From assembly GCF_001039355.2 (NCBI RefSeq), contig NW_019775225.1, forward strand, positions 107,477-171,476: a stretch of DNA of 64,000 nucleotides, written 5' to 3'. The notes below the pieces were generated by a model that was not told the origin of the DNA, searched no databases, and worked only from the letters and a program-made list of their open reading frames with translations. Position 1 is the first letter of the stretch. The number at the start of each line of letters is the position of its first letter. Source of the DNA: Lingula anatina (taxonomy: Eukaryota; Brachiopoda; Lingulata; Lingulida; Lingulidae). Positions 23,756 through 36,139 of the stretch are shown piece after piece. The position numbers and the translations under genes were made by a program.

Positions 23756-25735
23756 AGAGTATACCCGCACAGATGTTGTTTACAGAAATTAACAAGCAGT
23801 ACAACATACTGTACATAGCCTAATGTTTTCCCGTATTGCAAGACAAGGTAAAACAGGTGTTGCAAACAATAAAAACATTCCCGTGCAGGCCGAAGAAAAT
23901 AAATTAAGTTTTCATAAAGGCTTTATGATTTCTTATTCTGCTACTAACATTTGGCTGCGGTTTTTATTTATGTATACGTAAGGTTGCACTAGTATGTTTC
24001 TGTTTGTTTTCGACATAGGTTTGATTTACTTATCTATACTTATTATCAGGGTCCTTTTTTTTAAATTTCTTTATGTGATTTACTTGGTTTACAAGGTTCG
24101 TCAATGTTAGAATTAACAAGTAGTTTTAAAATAAAATTACTATTGAAAAATATTACTTGTTATATATTTATAATGTTATAAACAACAATATAAGCGGCTT
24201 TCTTTAGTATCCTACGTTTACTAATGTATTATTATTATTATTATTACTATTATTATTATTATTATTATTATTATAATCTAAGCGATATTTTATCCTGTAA
24301 TAATAGTATTAGGTCAACCGCAGTGTTACCGGTGACAGAGGGTCTCCCATGATAGAGAGTCCGCTTCCCATTCATCTGCACAGTTAAGTCTCACCCCAGA
24401 TATTGACCCACTTATTTCAGGCTAACACTTACCATTATAACTAAATTGGGGGGGGGGGGTTGTGACACGGACCCTCAGTTTAGTTACAACGACACTTTCA
24501 AATCAACTAAAGTTGGGTTGTTATAATCTTTATGTCTCCTCCATCCCAGTGTACGACAAACTTTCATAGTCCCATTCATAACAATAAGGCATCAAAGAAT
24601 ATCGATTGTTCGAGAATTGGCCAAACAGGCCGCTTTTATTAAATAACCCGCCTATCCTATTTTAACAATTTTAACAATCTAACAAAGTGTTCCTTTGTTA
24701 TGACCTTAGGGATGAAAAAAATATGTCAAATATTCTATAAAACTCCTCAAAGTCCTCATTCTAAAAAATAAATATTTTTTTATATTTTAGCAGAAGTTAC
24801 AAACAATTTTGCAAAAATTTCGTTAGTGGGGTTGCAAAGAGCAGCTTGAATAGCTCAAACGAGCCGATACATTATTTCTTGATAACAACGGTACACGCAC
24901 GAGGAAGCAAAACACCATTGGCTAGGAAAAGGTGACTTTCAATTAAAGTTACCCCAATGGGCTCCCAAGCGGAAAATACGTTGAGTTCATTTTGATGGGA
25001 AATCGGACCCACCCCCTTCAAATAATCCTGGATCCACCCCTGCTTAGTGTCCATCAAGTCAAGACCAAATTAAATGCCGGCGGTAATGCAGGTCCTCTGT
25101 CCTGGCAAGGTTTTTTGTGAAAATAAAGGGCATAATAATACATCACATGTAAAGACAGATCGATGGAAATAAATTACTTAGTTTGGACCAGAATTGGGAG
25201 GACCAGCAAATTCCCTGTAGTGACGGTCCTAGCATTTTCAGTATTTCCAAAGTTTCCCCAATGTCTGTTTTTATTAAAAATCGTGAAATGATTTAAGCTG
25301 AGTTAAAGGTATAATAACTCTTCAAATGAGATCTATATTTCACAATAAAAACATTGTGAATAACCCATAGAAATATAATAAATTCAGTTTTACCGTAAAA
25401 ATGGCAGTTATAGCTATTATTTTGATATCTGAGTTTGTCTTTAGACCAGCTCAGAGATTTTAACAAAAAACCAAACTGTTTCGAAAAATAACAGGGTCTA
25501 ACTTTGAATGTAAAAATGGATTCATCAACCATTGGTCAATATGGGAAAATTGTTGTTTACTCCAGAAAAAATCATTTTTGGCCGAAACGAAGAGTTATTA
25601 TCCCTTCAACTTCGAAACATTTATGTGAAATTTGCGGTAAAACAAAAGACGCATATTGTGCTCTGCTTACACCCGTTTTTTATTATTATTTAATTAGGGA
25701 CATCGGCACCTGGATAGTATTAAGGTAACATGGCA
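23756..25735. other. Intergenic stretch between SCP-F and SCP-G
   Basis: Contains an (ATT)n tract at 24228-24273, a G10 run near 24451 and a short fragment (about 24990-25042, minus strand) beginning CAGGGGTGGATCCAGGATTA, the end of the same MITE family as at 26.57 kb. No gene recognised. Confidence 0.6.
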
Positions 25736-26306
25736 TTATAAGATTTTACCGTATAGATCTACGCTTTTGAAGTTGTTACCTTTCACCCAGTACAAATTAT
25801 TTGAAATCATTTCAATTTTGCTTAAAGCACCGTTGCCGTCGGTATCAATTTCAGAAAAAATATTCGAATAAAATGGAGCACGGAAAATCTTGAGAAAATT
25901 GGCATATCTCTTCTTGTTCAGAGAGTTATTTTCATCTGCATCTACCGCCTCCAAGAACGTGAGAATCCATTTGACTGCAATAACCATGTGGTCATTATCT
26001 TCCATTTTCTTTCTTGTTTCAGTCTCTGTTGAGATAAAGTCGTCTACTGAAATGCTTTCTAAATTTGTGTCGTTCATAAAGCTCCCCCACCACTCAACCC
26101 ATATGTACTGCAAGAACGCTTTGATTTTTTCCTCCTTTTCAGCAGACTTTGTTATTGCTCCTACTCTCGCTGCCGTCATATTCACAACTTCGTTTTTCTC
26201 CATCTTTCCATCACCGTTTACGTCTAAACGTTCAATGTGTGCTCTCCATTTGACTGCCCATATGTCACGTGGCCTACCGACATCGCCAGCCACCTAAACA
26301 AGACAA

Positions 26307-26379
<73 letters not shown>

Positions 26380-27015
26380 TTTTTTTTAAATCAGCTAACT
26401 GTTCATCATATGGTTTGTGATTGGTTTACCAGATTAAATAACATATTGAACTAGTCTATACACATCAAGCACCTTTTGCATTGCGTGGAGAGTTATTCCA
26501 CTCTAATATATTATATTTTCAAAAACGTTTGTAATAACTGTTTAGATGCATTTTTTTGCATGCCATAATGCAGGGGCGGATCCAGGATTATTTGAAGCCG
26601 GGGTCCTGAACACCAATCATCGGATGCGAAGCCGACCATCGCCCACTTGGCGTGTGTTCGGGCCTGCCCCGAAAAAGTTTTTTTTGTGTGTTTTGGAGGG
26701 CAAACGGTGATCATTTAGTACGGTTTAGAACTATGATTCAGCTGGTTAAAATTCTGATTTCAAAAGGGAATATAGGTGTGATAAAATTTCAGATACCAAG
26801 TGGGTCAGGACCCCTCCTGACCCCCCCCCCTCTAAATTTGCCACTGTAATGTGTGCATGTACCACAAATGCACATATCAGCTTTATCAAACTAACGCAAT
26901 CCCTATAAAGCCGCTGTAATTCGCTGTATACCTTATTATCCCGTATAACCAGTGTGGAACCACTGTCACTCATCAGCATGACAGTCAGTCCGGTTGTCAA
27001 TAGAATGAAGAACAT
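25736..27015 (-). CDS. SCP-G: secreted SCP-like EF-hand protein with altered third EF loop
   Basis: Coding exons complement(26932..27015), 28 codons ending VIRDNK, donor GTATAC, and complement(25736..26293), phase 0, about 213 aa. The second exon starts VAGDVGRPRDIWAVKW. Loop 1 DVNGDGKMEKNE and loop 4 DTDGNGALSKIE are intact. Loop 3 reads DADENNSLNKKR: the Glu at position 12, the bidentate calcium ligand, is replaced by Arg, so this site is probably weakened. Loop 2 is degenerate as in all paralogs. The sequon NMT is kept. The 638-bp intron holds a long (AT)n tract and a MITE. Ends LYGKIL. Closest in sequence to SCP-I, J and K. Confidence 0.86.
26310..26377. repeat. (AT)n microsatellite in SCP-G intron
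   Basis: About 33 TA dinucleotides, immediately 5' (gene sense) of the EF-hand exon. Confidence 0.98.
26571..26846 (+). mobile_element. MITE-like element with CAGGGGCGGATCC end, in SCP-G intron
   Basis: The left end CAGGGGCGGATCCAGGAT and right end CTCTAAATTTGCCACTG form an imperfect inverted repeat. TAATG occurs on both sides as a possible target-site duplication. CAGxGGCxGATxCAGG termini recur in invertebrate genomes on non-autonomous DNA transposons (established pattern; superfamily not settled here). No coding capacity. Confidence 0.6.
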
Positions 27016-27594
27016 TATTGCTAGTTCCAGTCCTTTTGCGGTGATAATCTTCTCAGATCTAAAAAAAACGACACGAAGACAAACAACGTTTACCAAAGTC
27101 TCGCGTGCGACAGGTGGCAAATATTATTAGTTATCCTAGTTATAGATGCAAAACACTGTGCAACATTCTTGTCTAGTACTTATACTTGCCAGACAGGTGG
27201 ACAGAGGTAGATATACAAAGCAAAGTTAAAGAAACTGTACATACATGTAGAAGTCGGAAAGGTAAATTAATACCGAAGAATCACAAACAACGCAAAGCAG
27301 AGGATATGACAAACTTATATGTCATTTTACTTGACAATGTGGCTGGAATGTTAAGTGTTCTCAAACTACACAGGTATTCCAGACATTTCTGTCACTCAGT
27401 TAAATACACTGAATCACTTTGCAATTCACGATCAGTTGAGTTTGAAGTATCAGTATGGGAGTTGCGTTTCTTGGCGTTGGGAAATTAATAGAAGATTTTT
27501 GGGCAATAAATAGATCAAAATGAACACGCTTATTTAATTCACTATCTACCGCTCTTATATAAATCGACACTTGCTTCAGTAATATTTTGGCACA

Positions 27595-27735
27595 CATATT
27601 CGGTATGGTGCGTTCTAAAAAAATCGAATTGAATGCGTGATTAAAAAAGCCAAACCGGCATTGTTAATTAAGCTACTGCAGATGTCGTCGACAGAAATGT
27701 GCCTGGAGCCAGCAATACAATATACACAACCAAAA
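27595..27735. repeat. Inverted-repeat arm (left) of the array inversion axis
   Basis: Reverse complement of about 31475-31625: both contain GACATCTGCAGT/ACTGCAGATGTC and TCTGTCGACGA/TCGTCGACAGA with the same order of flanking motifs. Marks the symmetrical edge of the divergent region between SCP-G (minus) and SCP-H (plus). Confidence 0.7.
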
Positions 27736-28346
27736 AATTACCCGCACTGAATAGCAAATGAAATGAAAATTAGAAATTTACACTGAATCCAAAACAAAGA
27801 AAAATGAGATTGAATGAAACAATTTTAGCTTGTCAGTGTGTTCCCGTCATATCGCTTCTATTCTGTTATACCTCGCTGTGTCTTATCAAATTTGGACTTA
27901 TCAAATGACAAGCGGAAAAAAACAAAAATATTAAATGATCGTACATATGTAAGTACAATAAAACCTATCTCCGAGAATCAGACTCTAAATTACTTAGTCG
28001 ACTAAATGAAATCTTTCTTATTAAAAAAAAAAAAAAAAACAGCCTGTTTATAACACATTTTACATGGCTTCCAAGCGTATCCCATGTATAGTTTTGGAAC
28101 ATGTTAAGGATGGCTTTCTGAAAGTTTTGACAGTGTTATGCCAATTTCTCATTTGTTCAACCATCCTTATTTACCCCGCCCCTGAGCAAAAACCCTGAAG
28201 AATGGAGTAATGTAGCACTGATACTATAACACATGTTTGATAATAGTAAACATCGTTTAAATGATCGTATCAGTATTAAAATGAAAAAAAAATTGACTAC
28301 ACCTATCCATGATATATAGCAACAATGCAATTAAATAAATATTTAC

Positions 28347-28472
28347 CCTATGTTTGCGTCAGCCAGTTTTCTCTCGACAAAGTCAATCAACACAAAATAA
28401 ATGAAATGTTGCTCAATATGTGTATGGCATTGAAAGTGGTATCACCACATAAGGGTTATTACCATAATAAAG
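28347..28472 (-). promoter_or_regulatory. Leader exon and promoter block, probable SCP-G
   Basis: Minus strand CTTTATTATGGTAATAACCC (28453-28472) is followed by a leader ending GCAAACATAGG and a GTAAAT donor (exon end 28347). It is the nearest minus-strand leader upstream of SCP-G, whose exon carries a TTTTTTTTAG acceptor near 27060. Confidence 0.5.
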
Positions 28473-29624
28473 GCATCAGTTGATTGTATGTAGTCGAGGT
28501 CTGAAGTCAATCAACACAAAATCATTAAATTATTCCTTTGTCAGTGGTGTTAGATGTAGGTATTATTCATTGTTTTTTACCCTTTTCTCCAAATTCACAT
28601 TCACAGCATTATTTTCACGTGTTCAATGTAACATTGGTCTTAGTGAAATTTGTAGGAATGGAAAGCTATTTGAACAAATAAAAAACGTCAATGCAAAATT
28701 TTGGATATATTGGATTTCTCCCCGTAATATAGAACGAACACGCAGAGGCATAATATGGCGCTGCAAAACGCCTTTGTCTATGAAAAGTGAACTTCAATGT
28801 AAGTTAGCCCGAGGGGGCTTGGGTTGAATTCATGGATGACCCTGACATTTAGTCTCTTTCACATAGAGTACATTCAAAATGATATGTGAAACGAGTAAAT
28901 ATGCCCATGAAATAAAGCACAGATGTCGACTTTCATTATGCTCCTGTTTGGCCAATTTAGTGTGCATCAAAGCCAAAAATGTGTCAGTTGCGATGTGAGT
29001 GAAGATGTTGGGATTCATTTTGATATTAAACCATCGTATGTTGGCTTAAAATGGAGACTGTATATTTTTCCATTTTTTCATCAAATTAATTTGTAAAGAA
29101 TTTATAAAGTTAATTTTAATATTGACGAGCGTCACCGTATAAATTGTTTAAAGATTTTAATAAAATACGGATGACTTTATGGTAAAACTCTTAAATGATG
29201 TCTAATCGAAAAAAGGACAAGTACATTAGCCAAAGATATGTCAAAACAGACAAAAATACTCACACGCATTCTCATGCAAAAATAAGGACAACGTACAAAT
29301 GGACAGTATTACATCACAGATCGTTATGACATCTAAGATTCCATTTTAAGCATTTATATAAAATGTTTTTCATTGTCCACAACTTTAAGATGTAAGATTA
29401 TAGGCTACACATCTCGAAATTGCGTTTCATTCCTACCAGTTTTACTGAGACCAATGTTATATTGTGTATATAGTGCTGATGAAGTGAATTTGGAGAAAAA
29501 GAAAAAAAACATGATGAAATACAGTGGGGTAATACCTACCTAATATCTACCAACCACTGACACACGAGTTATTTCATGTTTTTTGTGAGAAAATTCAGAC
29601 CGCGATAACATACAGACACCTGGA

Positions 29625-29753
29625 GTATTAATTATGCTAATGACCCACATATGACGCTACCACTTTCAAAGGCATACATACATTGTACAACATTTCAGTT
29701 ATTTTCGTGTTCATTGACTGTGTCGGGAGAAAACCGGAGGACGCAAACATATG
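29625..29753 (+). promoter_or_regulatory. Plus-strand leader/promoter copy in unit 1
   Basis: GTATTAATTATGCTAATGAC (29625-29644), then CCACATATGACG, a leader and ACATATG followed by a GTAAATA donor (exon end 29753). Faces SCP-H; may be an unused copy. Confidence 0.45.
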
Positions 29754-29925
29754 GTAAATATTTTTTAAAATAATGTCCCTTTTGCTATAGATTATGGACA
29801 AGCGTAGTCTAAATTATGGCTATTCCATAAGCATATATTTACAAACATGATCATTGAAATGATGAGTCTATATTAAACATTATAAAACATGTTGTAATAT
29901 CACTTCTAAATTTCTGCAGTCTTTG

Positions 29926-30023
29926 ACACAGTCAATCAACACAAAATAAATGAAATGTTGCTCAATATGTGTATGGCATTGAAAGTGGTATCATCACATG
30001 AGGGTTATTACCATAATAAAGGC
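29926..30023 (-). promoter_or_regulatory. Truncated minus-strand leader/promoter copy in unit 2
   Basis: Promoter core retained (CTTTATTATGGTAATAACCC), but the leader 3' end and its splice donor are cut off at the tandem-duplication junction (about 29926). Confidence 0.5.
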
Positions 30024-31177
30024 ATCAGTTGATTGTATGTAATCGAGGTCTGAAGTCAATCAACACAACAACATTAAATACTTCCTTTGTCAGTGGTGTT
30101 AGATGTAGGTATTATTCATTGTTTTTAACCTTTTTCTCCAAATTCACATTCACAGCACTATTTTCACGTGTTCAATGTAACATTGGTCTTAGTGAAATTT
30201 GTAGGAATGGAAAGCAATTTGAACAAATAAAAAACGCCAATACAAAATTTTGGATATATTGGATTTCTCCCCTTAATATAGAACAAACAATCAGAGGCAC
30301 AAGTATGGCGAAGCAAAACACCTTTGTCTATGAAAAGTGAACTTCAATGTAAGTTAGCCCGAGGGGGCTTGGGTTGAATTCATGGATGACCCTGACATTT
30401 TGTCTCTTTCACATAGAGTACATTTAAAATGATATGTGAAACGAGTAAATATGCCCATGAAATAAAGCACAGATGTCGACTTTCATTATGCTCCTATTTG
30501 GCCAATGAAGTGTGCATCAAAGCCAAAAATGTGTCAGTTGCGATGTGAGTGAAGATGTTGGGATTCATTTTGATATTAAACCATCGTATGTTGGCTTAAA
30601 ATGGAGACTGTATATTTTTCCATTTTTCAATAAAATTGATTTGTAAATAATTTATAAAGTTAATTTTAATATTGACGAGCGTCACCGTATAAATCGTTTA
30701 AAGGTTTTAATAAAATACCGATGACTTTATGGTAAAACTCTCAAATGATGTCTAATCGAAAAAAGGACAAATAAATTAGCCAAAGATATGTCGAAACAGA
30801 CAAAAATACTCACACGCATTCTCATGCAAAAATAAGGACAACGTACAAATGGACAGTATTACATCACAGAACGTTATGACATCTAAGATTCCATTTTAAG
30901 CATTTATATAAAATGTTTTCCATTGTCCACAGCTTTAAGATGTAAGATTATAGGCTACACATCTCGAAATTGCGTTTCATTCCTACCAGTTTTACTGAGA
31001 CCAATGTTATATTGTGTATATAGTGCTGATGAAGTGAATTTGGAGAAAAAGAAAAAAAAAACATGATGAAATACAGTGGGGTAATACCTACCTAATATCT
31101 ACCAACCACTGACACACGAGTTATTTCATGTTTTTTTGTGAGAAAATTCAGACCGCGATAACATACAGACACCTGGA

Positions 31178-31306
31178 GTATTAATTATGCTAATGACCCA
31201 CATATGACGATACCACTTTCAAAGGCATACATACATTGTACAACATTTCAGTTATTTTCGTGTTCATTGACTGTGTCGGGAGAAAACCGGAGGACGCAAA
31301 CATATG
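31178..31306 (+). promoter_or_regulatory. Plus-strand leader/promoter copy in unit 2
   Basis: Duplicate of the 29.63-29.75 kb block, with the same ATATG / GTAAATA donor (exon end 31306). A candidate distal promoter for SCP-H. Confidence 0.45.
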
Positions 31307-31474
31307 GTAAATATTTTTTAAAATAATGTCCCTTTTGCTATAGATTATGGACAAGCGTAGTCTAAATTATGGCTATACCATAAGCATATATTTACAAACA
31401 TGATAATTGAAATGATGAGTCTGTATTAAACATTATGAAACATGTTGTAATATCACTTCTAAATTTCTGCAGTC

Positions 31475-31625
31475 TTTTGGTTTTGTATTGCATTGCTGGC
31501 TCCAGACACATTTCTGTCGACGACATCTGCAGTGGCTTACTTAACAATGCTGGTTTGGCTTTTTTTAATCACACATTCATTCAATTTTTATTTTTTTCAA
31601 CGCGCCATACGGAATATGTGTTCCA
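31475..31625. repeat. Inverted-repeat arm (right) of the array inversion axis
   Basis: Pairs with 27595-27735 in inverse orientation. Lies immediately after the end of the tandem duplication. Confidence 0.7.
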
Positions 31626-32283
31626 CACTACATCTTTTAATTCTTGGCCTGGCGTACTCGGTTTTCTCTTTTTCCTCGAAATCAAATCAGAAATTGCTTA
31701 AAGTAAAATTCACATTATACATGTATTTTTAATAATACAAAGACAGGTATACGTATGTTTGCTGTGAACCTATAGTGCTCACAAAACGTTTGAGTAAATT
31801 CTTAAATTATCAACATCATTCTGATACTTTTTGAATCAATTCTTTTGGGCCATTCATGACATTTTCATGACAAGATTCAATGCAATCCACACGTACATTG
31901 ATTTTATTTCAATGTAGTGTACATGTGTAGATGTGTGTTTCAGGAACGGATGATAACCGGTCTAAGGTGCAGTGGGCCTCAGCATGGGTACACTGGACCA
32001 CCTTCAAAAAGTATATCTGTGCGTGTGTGCAGCTTTCATTTTGACATGAATCATGTTCCAAATTCTGACTGAAAAAGCAGTTTGAGCACTGTCACATTTC
32101 TTTTGTATAGAAGTATATGGACATGTGAGAGCCCATCTGGTTATTTTTCTGACCAGTTTTCCTGCCATATTCAGAAATCCGAACTGGATATATTATCACA
32201 TACATAATCATGTTAAAAAGATTTCAAAATGGTGTAGAAATGTTACAAAAATCGAACAACATGCAACGTCTGGTCATCACCGA
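31626..32283. other. Unassigned stretch upstream of SCP-H leader
   Basis: No gene or repeat recognised. AT-rich, with short open frames lacking domain signatures. Confidence 0.4.
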
Positions 32284-32420
32284 CGCCTTTACCCATGTTA
32301 ATTACCACCATGGGATGGGAAAGATTTTGCAACATACAACAAGTATTGCGCAATTTTCTCTTATTTCTTTCCTGATCAACAGAGTCGGCAGAATACATTA
32401 ATTTGTTTGAGACAGCCAAG
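32284..32420 (+). promoter_or_regulatory. Proximal leader exon and promoter block of SCP-H
   Basis: CCTTTACCCATGTTAATTAC (32286-32305) resembles the array core and is followed by a leader ending GACAGCCAAG and a GTAAATC donor (exon end 32420). The matching acceptor TTTTTCAG is at 32831-32838. It is the nearest of three plus-strand leaders and so the likeliest for SCP-H. Confidence 0.5.
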
Positions 32421-32879
32421 GTAAATCACTTTCTTCTTATTCAAGTTTGTGGATAAAATGTAATGATCTTTCAAATCATTAATACATACTAATATGATCC
32501 ATAAAACAGTACTACTTGCTACAGAACTACACACTATAACACTGTCTCAGATGTGACATAGGTTGCACCTTCCCCGTCTCGTCTTTGGTCATTGAAGATC
32601 TCTGGGCCCAAATGTAAATGCCCACCTTCAAACTTCGGTTGAAACAAAGGGGGTCACAGTCCAAGATGTCCACATAGCACTCTCCCAACTGATGGAGTCA
32701 TCATGTGTTGGAGGAGTGGCCTCTCAGATTCCCCAAATGAACTGCTGTTTATAGGCCCGCTGATTAATTAGATTAATTGGAGAATGTGAGATGGTTTTGT
32801 GAACGACCATAACGAAGGTTTAAAATGATATTTTTCAGATCTTGGAATATAACAGCTGTAAGAAAACATACACCCAATC

Positions 32880-34116
32880 ATGATGTTCTGCAGTCTATTG
32901 ATAACTGTGTTTGCTGCCATGTTGACGGGTGGCGTTGCTTCCACACTGGTTATACGGGATAAAAAGGTATCACAATTACCTCTGCTGACTTACCAAAGTT
33001 GTTCTTTTTCTATTGTAATGTTTCTCGTGTTCGGATTTGTGATATTTGATGTTTGACGTTAGAAAAAAACGTCCAATTTGGCTAAACGAATGTTGAATTT
33101 TAAGCTCGGTGTTAGCAGTTTAGGTTCACGCTTATAAACTTTTCTAGTTAGCATTGATGCTTAAAGCGCTGACTAACTACTAGACATAGAAACACAAAAT
33201 AGTAATTTTTAACGGATGAGAAGCATGGGAACATTAATAACGTTGAACATTGATAGAAGCTTAATCATAAGATGATGAATGCCTGTTTCTCAGTTCAGCT
33301 TCATGCTTATAATTCAATAACAAATACTAATAAGATCCATAAAACAGTACTGCTTACTACAGTACGGCACACTACCAGTATAACACAGTGAGCCATAGGC
33401 AGTAAACAGTGATGCTCTGAACACCGAGTAGCAAGGCATGTAAACACAATAAAAACATATTGTTTTATTACTTTAATTATAATAGATTAAACGCATTGGA
33501 ACGTTCATAACGGTGTAAAGTGATGGAATCTTAATCATAAGATGAATACTTGTTCCTCGTCCAGGTACAAGAAGAGCCACCAAGTGATATTTGGGCAGCC
33601 AAATGGAGACATGCCTTAAAAGACTTCGACGTTAATGGAGATGGAAAAATGGATGAAGACGAATTTGTTAATGATGTTGCTGCGAGAGTAGGAGCTATAA
33701 CAATGTCCACTGAAAAGGAAGAGAAAACCAGGGCATATTTGAAGAGAATATGGGACAAGTGGTGGAAAGGTCTTATGAATGACGATAATTTAGAAAGTAT
33801 TTCAGCTGACAACTTTATCTCAGCCAAGACAGAAATCCAAGCTAAAATGGTTAATAGCCAATACCTGGAAATGGAAGTTAAATGGGCTCTTACGTTCTTT
33901 GAGTTGGTGGATGCAAACGGAGATGGCATTCTTGGTAGTAAGGAGTTTGCCAATTTCCTCAAGATTTTCCGTACTCCATTTTCTCCAGAGATTTTCTCTG
34001 AAGTAGATATCAACAGCAACGATGCTATAAGTAGGAGTGAAATGGTCATAAACCATTTGTCGTTCATTAGAGGTAACGGTAAGATAGGGGAAGATTTTTA
34101 TGGGAAAATAGAGTAA
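32880..34116 (+). CDS. SCP-H: secreted SCP-like EF-hand protein, the only plus-strand copy
   Basis: Coding exons 32880..32966 and 33565..34116, phase 0, about 212 aa. The 5' UTR part of exon 1 starts after TTTTTCAG at 32838. Tandem ATG ATG start; signal MMFCSLLITVFAAMLTGG then LVIRDKK, donor GTATC. The second exon begins VQEEPPSDIWAAKW. Loop 1 DVNGDGKMDEDE and loop 3 DANGDGILGSKE are good; loop 4 is DINSNDAISRSE, where the Gly at position 6 is Asp. The conserved NMT sequon is lost (NDV). Ends FYGKIE. The gene is divergent from SCP-G across the inversion axis. The intron contains a duplicated copy of its own 3' end (33.2-33.3 kb). Confidence 0.87.
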
Positions 34117-35849
34117 TTCAATAGCGGGAGATAAGGGAAGCGTGGGGACGGGGCCCTTGATTGACCCTTGGCTTTTTTTCCAATGACATTTAAACGATTG
34201 AACACTATTATCAGCAAAAGACTTTATTTTGAAATTAGCCGAAACCAAAAGTAAATTTGCCGATTCATTTTCAAGGATAAAAATCGAAAGGCAAAAAATA
34301 ATAAAATAATTATAATAATAATCACTGAAACAAAAGGAAAGACAGGGTGGTAATTGAAGGAGAATATAGCTTTTGCTTTATTTTTGAATTCCTTTTACTG
34401 ACATCTATTCGGAGACTTTTGTTTACGAATCAATGTACCCATTCCTTCAATAAAACATAATACGTGGAAAATATGTGTAATAGCTTGCCATGCTTTTAAG
34501 GATGTTATGTGATGCAGTTGCAGAGAATAATTATGATTTTCTATTTTGGAATACGTTAGAAGGTACCTAGCTAATATTTCAACTGAGGGGGTACAAAACT
34601 TTGTAAACATACGAAACACTGACAAGATCAAATTCGGATATTCTGTTGATTCCTAGCTTAATTGAAACCATTCAGAATCAAACTATTAGATCACTAGACG
34701 CGCGTGTATTCGCAAGGGTTAAAAGCAATACATAATATAAAAATGATGTATTTTTCACTTACTGAAAAAGAAAATGCAGGGCACCAGAAAAGATAATGAT
34801 CTCTGAAAATGACTGTTGTTCGCGACATCTGTTTACCGGAAACAATGCAGACTTCGTGTGTTTTACTTTTTCGCCATTATACGGGCACTGTCTCTTGCAT
34901 CATACTCAACGTGTTTTGTAACTTACTTATACACTACATCATATAGGCATAGATAGACAGGTTCATTAGTAGATCGAGGATTTTGTATGGAGGGTTGGTG
35001 GTGGTGAAAACGAATAAATTTCTCAATGCTAGGCAAATCTTACTGTTCTCCCGTAAAACCTAAGGCACAGGGGTAGAAATATTACTTGGTTTTGTCTCGT
35101 TTTGCTTGACATACGTTTATGTATAAAAGGGAGGGTAGGGGACTATGATGGCTAATATCTTGACAAGCACGTTGCTTGTTTTCTTAAACTTTTGTTGAAC
35201 CACCAATAGTTAAACACGCTCTGAAACAGTTTCAAAGGGAAATAAGGTAGAAATAAATACAAAATTTGAAATGGATTTATTCTGATCTTGTTACTTACTA
35301 AATAATTATAAGGCCCATTTAACAGGCCTTGAACATCCATGCTGTGTCGCAGTGTAGAAGATGGGTTTACCGACAAGGAAGACTGCTTAATGGTCTGTTT
35401 TAATAAAATAACAATACATTTTCAATAAATATGAAATAGCTTGAAAGTCTTCATTCAATAAGTTAAGAAAATAATGTTTGTGTTAATATCACCGCAACTC
35501 AACATATGAAGTTTATAGTTTTTATGATACTTTAAGAATGCAAAAATAATGCCAAAGCGTCTTCTTTACATTTGAGGTAATGTGGTCTTGTAATCAAGTC
35601 ATCCGTGTTTTCTGCATGTTCTTAAAGACGTAAAGAGTGGCGAGATCCACAGTGGATGCAAAGGACAAGACTATATACCAATCCTTCAGGTACATGTAGT
35701 TGATGTATTTAATAAGATTGCGCTCCATATAATTCCAAACTTCACTGACATTTAACTTTTAACATATTTTAATTAACGAAAAAATAAAATTTATTCTGCG
35801 GTAATTCACAGACAGTCATATGTTTTTTTTTCTTTTTACTTAGCTTGCT
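34117..35849. other. Intergenic stretch after SCP-H
   Basis: No gene recognised. 35148-35305 is a dispersed repeat shared with 15575-15725. GC and simple-sequence content are otherwise ordinary for the window. Confidence 0.5.
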
Positions 35850-36005
35850 GAATGCAATGCTTTTCATCAGAAGTCTTCAACACTGCACCACCGTCCCTTT
35901 TATGCCGGTGATAGAAGCTGAGTGTCTACTATGACCAGCATTTAAATCTTTAGTCAGATGTATGATGTAAACATCATTCAGTCTTGCTTTCATATTACCA
36001 TACCT
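35850..36005 (-). pseudogene. Decayed 3' EF-hand fragment of the CEF family
   Basis: The minus strand encodes LNDVYIIHLTKDLNAG and SRHSASITGIK then VVQC and a stop. The same peptide recurs at 41.2, 43.7, 58.5 and (diverged) 63.7 kb. Its EF loop is degenerate (Tyr at position 12). It lies just downstream of the CEF-L stop, separated by a repeat at 36.14-36.42 kb, so it is probably the remains of a longer ancestral 3' end. Confidence 0.55.
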
Positions 36006-36139
36006 TATCATAATTTTTCTTTTTGTCAATAGGAATGTATAACTGAGTTATTATTAATTTAAATTGATTAAAAAAGCTTGAAGATATGCGTAAATAACCG
36101 AACACATTCTTATATGTCAATCCGTCAACCCCCGTCACT

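Larger units (their letters stand above)
28376..31476. repeat. 1.55-kb tandem duplication with internal inverted promoter repeats
   Basis: Unit 1 (about 28376-29925) and unit 2 (about 29926-31476) are direct repeats with a 1549-bp offset, differing by scattered substitutions and small indels. Each unit contains a minus-strand promoter at its left end and a plus-strand promoter at its right end, themselves diverged inverted repeats (about 28380-28720 against 29420-29760). Short open frames in each unit (28480-28827, 30029-30340) look non-functional. Confidence 0.85.

Noticed and set aside
24228-24273. Possible CRISPR-like or satellite array
   Set aside because: A simple (ATT)n tract with no spacers; the window is eukaryotic.
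28480-30340. Paired open frames of 115 and 103 codons in the tandem duplication
   Set aside because: They cross promoter and leader sequence, differ in length between near-identical units, and show no domain.
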